From Marinobacter algicola DG893 (lineage in GTDB: Bacteria > Pseudomonadota > Gammaproteobacteria > Pseudomonadales > Oleiphilaceae), in assembly GCF_000170835.1 (NCBI RefSeq), contig NZ_ABCP01000039.1, forward strand, positions 1 to 32,485: a stretch of 32,485 bases of DNA, read 5' to 3'. Below the pieces are notes generated by a model, which was given only the letters and a program-made list of their open reading frames with translations, did not search any database and was not told the origin of the DNA. Shown here piece after piece: positions 25,348-32,485 of the stretch (positions are counted from its first letter, which is position 1; each line of letters begins with the position of its first letter). The position numbers and the translations under genes were made by a program.

Positions 25348-27399
25348 TTACAATGCGTAAAACAGCAGTGGCACGAAAGCCGCCGTCAGCAATGTCGGCC
25401 CCATCACCACCAGCGGCAACAACAGTCTCTCATAGCGATGCCAGAAAGAACCCGTGCGCTCAGCTGCCAACACCTCGGTTTCACCCACCACCTGTCGTGT
25501 CAGCAGGTGGTTCAGTGCCACCGGCGGGCTCAGATACCCTAACTCAAACGCCACCAGACACACGATCCAGAAGTGCAGTGGGTCGATGCCCAACTGGATG
25601 GCCGGCTGAGCAATCGTGGCTGACACCAGGATAACCGCGCCGAATGGGTCCATCACCATGCCGATAACGGTGAGCATCACGACGATCACCAACATGGCGA
25701 TCCAGGGACTGGTCAGATTCTCGGGGAACAAAGCGTGCACCACATCGGAACGTTCCAGAATGCCGCCCAGGCAGATGGAAAAGCCGATCAGCGCCAGCAG
25801 TGCGCCGATGTGTACGGCAGAGTCACTGGCGGCCGCCGTTGTGCGCGTACAAAAAGCACGAAGCCGGGATTGGCCCTGTTCGCTGGGGTCTTTGCCGGAG
25901 TCGAGATAGACAAGCGCCAGCATCACCAGCGGCAGGATCATCGGAGCGCTGTACTCGTTGAATCCCAAACCGAGAATGATCCAGATCGCCAGGATAACCA
26001 ACGCGGTAACCGCAGCATAAGGCGCCAGGGGCCGAAGCTGTGCCAGTGATTTGCGAAAGGCCCCCGGAGCCGGTCGAGGCTTCCAGTTGCCCTGGGTTTT
26101 GCAGACAACCACGGAGAACAGGGTGGCCGACATAATAAACACCCAGAAACCCCAACCGTACATTTCGGAGGTGGTCACTTCCTTGTTCAGCGCCGCTACA
26201 ACCACGATCAGCAAACAGGGATTGAGAACCACCCCCAAACTGCCGGACATGGCCGTGGTAGCCAGCGATAGCTGTCGCCCTGCCCCGCTCTTGCGCATTT
26301 CATCGTAGACGACACCACCCACGGCCAGAATGAAAATCCCCGAGGCGCCAGTGAAGGCAGTTGGAAAAGCCGTCGCGAAAATCATCACCGAGGCCAGCAT
26401 GGGCGCGGGCAGATGATAAGGCTTGATGACGTTCAGCAGCAGGTCCGGAATGCGAGTCTGCTTCAACGCCATGCCCACCAGCACGTAGAGCCCGATGTTG
26501 ATAAACATCGAAGACAGGTTCGTCATCATACCGAAATAGATGGCCAGGCCAGACGAGTATCCATCCACGAAGAAGAAATAACTCATCGCGATCAGGCCCA
26601 TTGCGCAGTACAGCGGTAGCACCAGGCCGGAGGACGCCGCCAAGGACCCCGGCCTCATTCGAGCCGGCACCGACATAAACCGCGTCAGGTTGATCACCAT
26701 GAACAAACCGAAGACGGCCGCCCAGGCGTATTGCAGCAATGCAGTGCCTTCTGAACCCGGCGAAGAGGCCAACCTGCCCACATAGGAAAACAGGGAATAC
26801 ACCATCAGGCCGTTAACCACGAACTGCATGCCCTGGCTTAACCGCCACTCTGATCGATTGCGCGGCAATCGCAGGGCTATGTGATCGGCATCAAAGGCCG
26901 AAATCGCCGCAGCCATGGCAAACATGGCGATAAACAGGAACTTGGTGAGCTCGATGTTATCCAGCAGGAAATCCGCAAAGCCCTGCTCAACCGCCTTGTA
27001 AACAGCCAGCGCCTCGGTGGCGTGCTTCTGGTTTTCTTCGTAGAGGCGATGTTTCTGCTGGCAAAGTGCCAGATTTTTTTCCAGGGACTTGCGGATGGCA
27101 TCTGGATCCGGCGGCGAGCTGAACAGGTCGTCCGGATCTGGCTCGTAGGCCTCGACGCGTTTTCTGACCTCGGCGTCCACATCCATGGACAGCGTGCAGG
27201 TCGGTTCCGTGGCATTCGGGTCCAGCAGATAGTAATTCGGCCAGGTCTGCTCCCCCACCCACAGCATGCGCGAGTGGAGTGAGTTGCCCATACCCAGAAG
27301 AAGCGTAAAGATAAGGAGCAGCAGGAGAATAACCCCGTGCAACCGATGCACGGGGTACAGCGTTTTCGGGCCTGCCGCTGATAATGCTCGCCAGTTCAT
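25348..27399 (-). CDS. TRAP-type transporter large permease with atypical N-terminal region
   Basis: The 683-residue inner-membrane protein has the look of a DctM-type permease in its second half (about 270-683): many helices and the segments FATAFPTAFTGASGIFILAV, AMSGSLGVVLNPCLLIVV and FELGYLSPPVALNHLLTRQV. The first part is unusual. One helix (about 21-37) leads to a 120-residue charged soluble segment with two cysteines (about 50-160), then further helices that may stand in for the small DctQ subunit, since no separate dctQ gene is seen. It starts 16 bases after the binding-protein gene upstream, so they form one operon. The substrate is unknown. An intrinsic terminator follows. Confidence 0.85.
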   Translation of the reverse strand: MNWRALSAAGPKTLYPVHRLHGVILLLLLIFTLLLGMGNSLHSRMLWVGEQTWPNYYLLDPNATEPTCTLSMDVDAEVRKRVEAYEPDPDDLFSSPPDPDAIRKSLEKNLALCQQKHRLYEENQKHATEALAVYKAVEQGFADFLLDNIELTKFLFIAMFAMAAAISAFDADHIALRLPRNRSEWRLSQGMQFVVNGLMVYSLFSYVGRLASSPGSEGTALLQYAWAAVFGLFMVINLTRFMSVPARMRPGSLAASSGLVLPLYCAMGLIAMSYFFFVDGYSSGLAIYFGMMTNLSSMFINIGLYVLVGMALKQTRIPDLLLNVIKPYHLPAPMLASVMIFATAFPTAFTGASGIFILAVGGVVYDEMRKSGAGRQLSLATTAMSGSLGVVLNPCLLIVVVAALNKEVTTSEMYGWGFWVFIMSATLFSVVVCKTQGNWKPRPAPGAFRKSLAQLRPLAPYAAVTALVILAIWIILGLGFNEYSAPMILPLVMLALVYLDSGKDPSEQGQSRLRAFCTRTTAAASDSAVHIGALLALIGFSICLGGILERSDVVHALFPENLTSPWIAMLVIVVMLTVIGMVMDPFGAVILVSATIAQPAIQLGIDPLHFWIVCLVAFELGYLSPPVALNHLLTRQVVGETEVLAAERTGSFWHRYERLLLPLVVMGPTLLTAAFVPLLFYAL

Positions 27400-27415
27400 G
27401 GAGGGTCAGCCTTTA

Positions 27416-28426
27416 CTATTCGCGGTCAGACGCTGTGCACTCGGAGGCCCCGGGATTGCTGGAGCAACGGATTTTGCTGAGCAGACTCATCATTTTCGGG
27501 TGATAGACCTTATTGGCGCCATCAGTGCCATCCCGAAGCTGCAGACGATTTTCCCGGAACATCTCCTGGTAACCCTCGATGTCGCCGTCCGGAATTCGAA
27601 TCCACTTCTCGTCCGGAATGGCAGACTCCTGGCGCTGGATCAGGTCCATGGCCTGACCGTACATACCCCAGGCAACCTCACGCGATTTCTGGGCCGTGTC
27701 ATCGTCCAGTACGGCATCACGGGCAATGATCTGGATCGTCAGCTGCGCCAGCGGGTAATCAACAATACCGCCGTCCTGTCCCAAGCCCTTGTAGAGTTCC
27801 AGCGCTTCATAGGCAAATGCCGGTGCATAGGCTGTATCCACAGAACCATTGTTAAACTTACCCGCGAAGTTGGTGATATCAGAAGGCACAACGGTCGCTT
27901 TTACGTGGTTGACCATATGGATGGCGTCCTTCTGGTAGTCCAGCGTTGCCATACGCTTGCCCGCTAGCTCTCCCGCAGTATCAATACTCCGATCATTGAC
28001 GAAGAGATAACCTGCCCCCGCAGGCACAATACCGAGGACCTCATAATCGCCCTGCTTCATCAACGGCGCTGCCTTGGCCTGCGCAAGCGTGGCGAGGGTT
28101 GTTTTCAGGTCGTCATAGGTCGGGATCGCGCCAACGGCGCTGATGCTGCCGGTAAACCGGTTGAACGGACGCGTTCGAAGATCCGTGGCGGCGACGGCGT
28201 CGCATTGTCCGGAGTTGAAGTCGCCCACAGCGACACCTTCGTCGGTGTAAGGACGTAGTTCGAAATCAACACCGTGCGCTTTCATCTCCAGCGCATAATC
28301 TTTAACCATGTTGTACATGTCACCGTTGGCGCCGATCACATCGAATACGCACATGGTCACGGACTGTGCGGCTGCCATCGGGGCAACAGCGGCAAAAGAC
28401 AGGGCAGCAAGGGATTTACGGATCAT
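27416..28426 (-). CDS. Putative periplasmic solute-binding protein
   Basis: The 336-residue product has a signal peptide (MIRKSLAALSFAAVAPMAAA, cut before QSVTM) and a two-lobe binding-protein pattern: VTMCVFDVIGANGDMYN, then FNSGQCDAVAATDLRTRPFN, then AGKRMATLDYQKDAIHMVNH. It does not match the classic DctP signature. I recall a group of 'putative solute-binding protein' genes paired with odd TRAP permeases, and this fits it. C-terminal cysteines (IRCSSNPGASEC) could form a disulfide. GGAGG lies 8 bases before the ATG, a strong site suiting a highly made binding protein. It lies between the lipoprotein and permease genes in one operon. The ligand is unknown. Confidence 0.75.
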   Translation of the reverse strand: MIRKSLAALSFAAVAPMAAAQSVTMCVFDVIGANGDMYNMVKDYALEMKAHGVDFELRPYTDEGVAVGDFNSGQCDAVAATDLRTRPFNRFTGSISAVGAIPTYDDLKTTLATLAQAKAAPLMKQGDYEVLGIVPAGAGYLFVNDRSIDTAGELAGKRMATLDYQKDAIHMVNHVKATVVPSDITNFAGKFNNGSVDTAYAPAFAYEALELYKGLGQDGGIVDYPLAQLTIQIIARDAVLDDDTAQKSREVAWGMYGQAMDLIQRQESAIPDEKWIRIPDGDIEGYQEMFRENRLQLRDGTDGANKVYHPKMMSLLSKIRCSSNPGASECTASDRE

Positions 28427-28484
28427 GAATGACCTCCGGGTCTTTCTTGTGTTTGTAGGTTGTTACAACGAGTCGGACGCCTGC

Positions 28485-29546
28485 TTACAGCAGGTCGTCC
28501 AGATCCATGGTCTCAGGCTCTTCCAGCCGTTCCGGGCTCAGCCTGCCAAAGTAGGTGCGAGGCGTGCGGTAGCCATAATTGGCTGTCCAGTGCTTGTCTG
28601 AGGAAAACTGGATAACATCTCGGGCAATTTCGTCCACCAGACGATATTCGTCCCAGACATTGATCGTGCCATCCGCCTCGGCAAATCGTGCAATGACATC
28701 TTTGAGCACTTCTGGGCGACCAAAGGTCTCGGCAGCCACCGCCTCCAGTGCCATCGATGCTCGAATACCCGACTCAACACCCAGCCGGGAGCTATCTTCA
28801 AGCACTACCCACGGGTCCGGTGACAAGCTGGGCCGAGTGTCCGGCAACAACAGCCATACCATGGCGCGGATGGCATTCGGCAAACCGCCCCACTTTTCGT
28901 TATCCAGGCATTCAGCGGCACGCTCCGCCCGTGGCGCAATGTTACGGGGAACTCCTGCCATGGCGCCGGAATTGGCGTCGTTCACGATGGCCTGCATGCC
29001 GGTCAGCAGACCCAGCAGGAAGGTCAGTTCCTCCTGGTCATCGAACAGGAACGGACACTCGAATTCCTTTGCAGCAGGGTCAAAATCATAGGCCGCCATG
29101 GCGCGCTGATAGGCGACATAGCGACGTTTGGCAGTTCGGGCATTCAGCCGTTTTGCCTGCTCCCGCGCGTCTTTTGCGGCGGGGACGTCGCCAGCGAAGT
29201 CAGCGCGCAGATATTCCAGCTCCGCTTCCCAGGCCTTGTATTCAGAGCAGTTTGCGGCCAGCAGCATCAACAGGGAACCGGTGCTTTCAGGTGCGTCCGT
29301 TACCCGTGAGAAGGAATACAGCAGCGGATCAACGCCCTCGCCCAATGCACAGGCCATCTGCGGATCGGACATCTGCATGACATAGGGGGTTGCTTCTCCC
29401 TCTGAGTAATTGGAGAGCACCACACCCGTTGTGGTGTAGATGGGATTGGCCGAGCAACCGGCCAGAAACGTCACCACAAGAAGAAGCAGGTAACGGCTGC
29501 GAACGTTGAGGGCATGCCCAAAGGAATTCACCAGTGAGGAGTTCAT
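28485..29546 (-). CDS. Lipoprotein of unknown function linked to the transporter operon
   Basis: I do not recognise a named family. The 353-residue product has an N-terminal lipoprotein signal ending in LLLLVVTFLAGC, then a mostly helical mature part with several cysteines (MACALGEG, ANCSEYKAW, KEFECPFLF, AAECLDNEKW) and a C-terminal acidic tail (EETMDLDDLL style). ATG 29546 is chosen because AGGAC lies 6 bases upstream; the frame is open to 29675 with no membrane signal in the extension. The following binding-protein gene starts 58 bases downstream. I infer that it helps the transporter at the envelope, perhaps delivering or gating ligand at the outer membrane. Confidence 0.7.
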   Translation of the reverse strand: MNSSLVNSFGHALNVRSRYLLLLVVTFLAGCSANPIYTTTGVVLSNYSEGEATPYVMQMSDPQMACALGEGVDPLLYSFSRVTDAPESTGSLLMLLAANCSEYKAWEAELEYLRADFAGDVPAAKDAREQAKRLNARTAKRRYVAYQRAMAAYDFDPAAKEFECPFLFDDQEELTFLLGLLTGMQAIVNDANSGAMAGVPRNIAPRAERAAECLDNEKWGGLPNAIRAMVWLLLPDTRPSLSPDPWVVLEDSSRLGVESGIRASMALEAVAAETFGRPEVLKDVIARFAEADGTINVWDEYRLVDEIARDVIQFSSDKHWTANYGYRTPRTYFGRLSPERLEEPETMDLDDLL

Positions 29547-29711
29547 AGTTCGTCCTGTATACATTGTTTTTATAGGTCGGGGGTGATCACCATCACTGCC
29601 CCGTTCATCTTTGACGAGGGCAAGAATGCGTTGAATCTTGTCAGACAAAAATGGCTGGATTGCCGATTTGGTCATGCCGATCAGGCCAATGGCCTACATA
29701 GACGGGTGAAA

Positions 29712-29738
29712 AAGAATTTTATTCTTGTTTTAAAACAA
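29712..29738. repeat. Overlapping AT-rich inverted repeats upstream of the transporter operon
   Basis: AAGAAT-TTT-ATTCTT (29712-29726) runs into the perfect 14-bp palindrome TTGTTTTAAAACAA (29725-29738). They lie in an AT-rich island between the TetR stop and the lipoprotein start. On the minus strand the first repeat ends in CTTTTTC, so a terminator for the tetR gene is also possible. A 10-bp palindrome GGTGATCACC also occurs at about 29583-29592. No firm promoter was found in the 261-base gap. Confidence 0.4.
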
Positions 29739-29807
29739 AGAGTTCAGAAAAAAATTACAATTGAGACATTCGTACCACCACTGGCACTTAACGCCAGGTT
29801 ATCTGGT

Positions 29808-30425
29808 TCAGAGCGACGTTAAACCCATCATTGCGACTACCTGCGCAGTCAAATCATCCAGGGTCAGGCCACCGTCAGGCCGGTACCAGGTCACTGTCCA
29901 ACTCAGGGCGCCCGTGAGCATTCGGCGAACCACAAAAGGGTCTGCCGCCAGCACGCCGTCCTGACGCAAGGTCTCCAGCACATCCAACCACAACTGCTCA
30001 TAGATATCCCGGAGCTCAAGCACATAAACCTGGGATTCTTCGGAAAGACTGCGCCACTCGAACACCAGCACCGCCATGGCCTCCCCGGTCTGCCCGTTGA
30101 TGGACTCCAGCTCGGCGCGAATCAGCGCCTGTAACTTCTCACGGTGAGTGCTGGCTGCATCCACCGCAGCCTGCATCAGGGCCGTGTTGAGACGAATGGT
30201 CTCCACCATGACGGCCTTCAGGATCTCTTCCTTGGTGCGGAAGTGGTGGAACAGGCTACCGGACTGAATGCCAACAGCGGCGGCGAGATCCCTGACGGTG
30301 GTCCGCTCATAACCCTTGTCACGGAACAGTTTTGCAGCCTCATGGAGAAGCCGGCCACGGGCTCCGGCGGGGTCGGAAACCAGGTTGTCGGCAACCAGTG
30401 AGCGCAGGATAGAGTCTTGATTCAC
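29808..30425 (-). CDS. TetR family transcriptional repressor
   Basis: The 205-residue protein has the TetR N-terminal DNA-binding domain (about 22-70): LLHEAAKLFRDKGYERTTVR, DLAAAVGIQSGSLFHHF and TKEEIL. The C-terminal helical domain (about 75-205) would bind the effector. The start is GTG at 30425, with GGAAA 6 bases upstream. It is divergent from the atuA-family gene, and a perfect inverted repeat lies between them, so it most likely represses both itself and that operon. In Pseudomonas atuR, also TetR-type, controls the atu terpene genes, but several related regulators respond to acyl-CoA esters, so the effector is only a guess. Confidence 0.9.
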   Translation of the reverse strand: MNQDSILRSLVADNLVSDPAGARGRLLHEAAKLFRDKGYERTTVRDLAAAVGIQSGSLFHHFRTKEEILKAVMVETIRLNTALMQAAVDAASTHREKLQALIRAELESINGQTGEAMAVLVFEWRSLSEESQVYVLELRDIYEQLWLDVLETLRQDGVLAADPFVVRRMLTGALSWTVTWYRPDGGLTLDDLTAQVVAMMGLTSL

Positions 30426-30459
30426 AGTGTTTTCCAGCCAGGGAACATAAAGAGCACAT

Positions 30460-30487
30460 ATTCTATCCCGAATTTGCCTGTTTACAA
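30460..30487 (-). promoter_or_regulatory. Candidate promoter of the tetR gene
   Basis: On the minus strand TTGTAA (30487-30482) and TAGAAT (30465-30460) are 16 bases apart, about 35 bases before the GTG start. The inverted repeat at 30488-30505 touches the -35, fitting autoregulation. Confidence 0.5.
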
Positions 30488-30505
30488 ACCAAGCGCTTGC
30501 TTGGT
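30488..30505. promoter_or_regulatory. Candidate TetR operator between tetR and atuA
   Basis: ACCAAGC-GCTT-GCTTGGT is a perfect 7+7 inverted repeat with a 4-base centre, and contains the nested palindrome CAAGCGCTTG. Size and symmetry suit a TetR dimer, and it abuts the tetR -35 and covers part of the atuA -35. Confidence 0.7.
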
Positions 30506-30529
30506 ATTGTCAATTGCATCGCTGATAAT
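30501..30529 (+). promoter_or_regulatory. Candidate promoter of the atuA operon
   Basis: TTGGTA (30501-30506) and GATAAT (30524-30529) are 17 bases apart, a good sigma-70 pair about 70 bases before the ATG. The -35 shares five bases with the inverted repeat, so repressor binding would block it. Confidence 0.6.
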
Positions 30530-30599
30530 CTCCGCAGACAGTGGGGCACCGACGGCCCTCCTGAACGCACTTTTCGGCTTCTGCTAACAAGGTGAATAC

Positions 30600-32405
30600 A
30601 TGCCAGATTCCGACACCCCAAGCCCACAAACCGTCCGTATTGGCTGTTCTGCCGCCTTCTGGGGCGACACCGAAACCGCCGCCGCCCAGTTGGTCCGCAA
30701 GGGCAATATTGATTACCTGGTAGCGGACTACCTGGCGGAAATCACCATGTCCATCATGGCGGGACAGAAGATGAAGGACCCGAGCCAGGGTTACGCCCGC
30801 GACTTCGTGCAAACGGTGATGGGCCCCTTGCTGAGTGAGATCAAACAGAAGGGCATCCGGGTATTGGCGAACGCCGGTGGCGTCAACCCCGTCGCCTGCC
30901 GCGATGCCCTTCAGGCTCTATGCGAAAAGGCTGGCGTGGATATGAAGATCGCCCTGGTGCTGGGCGATGATCTTATGCCACAAAAGAAACAATTAGCCAG
31001 CGCGGGCATCACCGAGATGACCACCGGGCAGCCGATGCCACCCATGCTTGTCAGCCTGAACGCCTACCTGGGCGCTCCGGGATTAGTCGCAGCGCTGGAA
31101 CAGGGCGCAGACATTGTTATTACCGGCAGGGTTGCCGACAGCGCCTTGGTGCTGGCGCCTCTGGTGCATGAATTTGGCTGGAGTTGGAGCGATTACGACA
31201 GACTTGCCCAGGGCAGCCTGGCCGGGCATCTACTGGAATGCGGTGCGCAATCCACGGGCGGTAACTTTACCGACTGGGAAGACGTAGCCGAGGGCTATGC
31301 CGATATGGGCTTTCCGATTGCAGAAGTCTCCGCCACCGGGGATTTCATCATAACCAAGCCGCAAGGTACCGGGGGCAAAGTGTCCCGGGGCACGGTGGCT
31401 GAACAGTTGGTCTACGAAATCGGTGACCCGAGGGCTTACCTGCTGCCGGATGTGACCTGTGATTTTACCGGGGTCTCCCTTGAGGAAGTGACAACGGACG
31501 AGGTTCGGGTTTCTGGTGCCAAAGGGCTTTCCCCCACGGACAGCTATAAGGCGTCCGGCACCTGGCCGGACGGTTTCAAGTGCACGGTAACCTTCCTGTT
31601 GGCCGGCATGGATGCGAAGACCAAGGCGCAGAAAGTCGCCGAGGCGATCCTGGCAAAAACCTCTCGCATGTTCAGCGAGCGTGGGCTTCCGGATTACACG
31701 GAAACCAGCATTGAACTGCTGGGCACCGAGGCCACGTACGGCGCTCAGGGACGCATGGGAGAGTGTCGGGAGGTGGTGGTGAAGATCAGCACGGCCCATC
31801 TCAAGAAGGAAGCGCTGGTGCTGTTTTCGCGGGAAATCGCCCAGGCGGCGACGGGGATGGCACCGGGAATTACGGGCATTGTGGGTGGACGGCCGACGGT
31901 GTGGCCGAAGATTCGGTTGTATTCGTGCCTGGTTCCGAAAACGGAGGTGTCCGTTGCCGTGGATGTTGATGGCAGCCAGCAGGTGGTGAATGTGGCTGCT
32001 GACGGCGGGTTCGAGCCGGGCCAGCTGGTTGAACAGTCTGCCACTACGGCCTCTCCGGCCACGGATACCACGGTGCCTTTGATTCAACTCGCCTGGGCGC
32101 GTAGTGGTGACAAGGGGGATCACACCAATATCGGGGTGATTGCCCGCAAGGCGGAGTTTGTGCCGTTTATTGAGGCAGCGTTGACTGAACTGGCGGTGGC
32201 GGAATGGATGGCCCATACGCTGCATCCGGAGCATGGTCGGGTGACCCGTTGGGCGCTGCCGGGGTTCCAGGCCTTTAATTTCCTGTTGGAGCACAGCCTT
32301 GGTGGCGGGGGCGTTGCCAGTTTGCGGATTGATCCGCAGGGGAAGGCGTTTGCCCAGCAACTGCTGGAGTTTCCTGTGCCGGTTCGTGCTGAACTGCTTG
32401 ATTGA
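30600..32405 (+). CDS. Acyclic terpene utilization AtuA family protein
   Basis: AtuA-like proteins combine a large DUF1446 domain with a small C-terminal ferredoxin-like domain. They are required for growth on citronellol-type terpenes in Pseudomonas, but their chemical step is not established. The 601-residue product has the long first domain (about 10-460), with [56 protein letters not shown] and [15 protein letters not shown] signatures, and the tail domain (about 490-595) with [26 protein letters not shown] lies 6 bases before the ATG. Divergent tetR and the shared operator show that it is regulated. Relatives also occur in leucine-like and other acyl-CoA degradation clusters, so the substrate here is uncertain. 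Confidence 0.88.
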   Translation: MPDSDTPSPQTVRIGCSAAFWGDTETAAAQLVRKGNIDYLVADYLAEITMSIMAGQKMKDPSQGYARDFVQTVMGPLLSEIKQKGIRVLANAGGVNPVACRDALQALCEKAGVDMKIALVLGDDLMPQKKQLASAGITEMTTGQPMPPMLVSLNAYLGAPGLVAALEQGADIVITGRVADSALVLAPLVHEFGWSWSDYDRLAQGSLAGHLLECGAQSTGGNFTDWEDVAEGYADMGFPIAEVSATGDFIITKPQGTGGKVSRGTVAEQLVYEIGDPRAYLLPDVTCDFTGVSLEEVTTDEVRVSGAKGLSPTDSYKASGTWPDGFKCTVTFLLAGMDAKTKAQKVAEAILAKTSRMFSERGLPDYTETSIELLGTEATYGAQGRMGECREVVVKISTAHLKKEALVLFSREIAQAATGMAPGITGIVGGRPTVWPKIRLYSCLVPKTEVSVAVDVDGSQQVVNVAADGGFEPGQLVEQSATTASPATDTTVPLIQLAWARSGDKGDHTNIGVIARKAEFVPFIEAALTELAVAEWMAHTLHPEHGRVTRWALPGFQAFNFLLEHSLGGGGVASLRIDPQGKAFAQQLLEFPVPVRAELLD

Positions 32406-32439
32406 TTTTACATTGGTGCATGCACTCTGGAGGGAAGAC

Positions 32440-32485
32440 ATGTCCGGGACACGCGGTGAATACGTCCCTGTACGCTCGGCAAAAA
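32440..32485 (+). CDS. Start of an unidentified gene, cut by the window edge
   Basis: An ATG follows GGAGG with a good spacing, and the frame MSGTRGEYVPVRSAK stays open to the last base. It lies 34 bases after the atuA-family stop on the same strand, so it is probably the next gene of that operon. Fifteen codons are too few to name it. Confidence 0.5.
   Translation, partial: MSGTRGEYVPVRSAK

Noticed and set aside
31230..32441. A 403-codon open frame on the minus strand
   Set aside because: It lies fully opposite the atuA-family gene, is very rich in Arg, His, Gln and Gly, and shows no family signature. It is a codon-bias shadow.
1..32485. tRNA, rRNA, CRISPR array, insertion sequence or prophage genes
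   Set aside because: I looked on both strands for cloverleaf-like ends, regular repeats and transposase or integrase motifs and saw none. A covariance-model scan would be the decisive test for small RNAs.

Overview
The window comes from a GC-rich gammaproteobacterium, most probably Marinobacter or a close relative. This is an inference from gene order and protein style, since no database search was possible. From my knowledge of Pseudomonas aeruginosa, the run rsgA - motB - motA - psd, then a gene next to fimX, fimX, serB, parC and parE follows the conserved PA4952-PA4967 order. Here extra genes are inserted: the EF-P modification cluster, a yceI/cytochrome b561 pair, an EAL protein and an SLC13 transporter.

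Layout. 1-3000: rsgA (+), convergent with the flagellar stator operon motA-motB (-). 3181-6679: psd (+), then efp-epmA (-) divergent from epmB (+), which together make and beta-lysylate EF-P. 6906-10955: a 600-residue PilZ-like protein followed by fimX (+), a c-di-GMP receptor with degenerate GGDEF and EAL sites linked to type IV pili. 10995-14535: parC-serB (-), where serB starts inside the parC stop region. 14747-16284: a small membrane protein (+), then a cytochrome b561-yceI operon (-). 16285-16771: a 487-base gap with two possible tiny genes. 16772-18136: an EAL phosphodiesterase (+), overlapping tail to tail with an SLC13/RCK transporter (-), then parE (-).

22010-29546 is all on the minus strand and looks accessory. 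A lipoprotein subtilisin is tightly coupled to a PrcB-like lipoprotein. Upstream of it, and separated by a good terminator, lies a three-gene unit: a lipoprotein, an atypical periplasmic binding protein and a TRAP-type large permease with an unusual N-terminus. 29808-32485: a TetR repressor gene divergent from an atuA-family gene, with a perfect inverted repeat lying between tetR's -35 and on atuA's -35, and the first codons of another gene at the window edge.

Themes. Surface motility and c-di-GMP signalling (motAB, fimX, PilZ-like, EAL) sit beside housekeeping genes (rsgA, efp system, psd, serB, topoisomerase IV). No tRNA, rRNA, CRISPR array, transposase or prophage gene was seen. The best candidates for undescribed biology are the subtilisin/PrcB lipoprotein pair, the lipoprotein-binding protein-permease unit, and the tiny ORFs upstream of the EAL gene.
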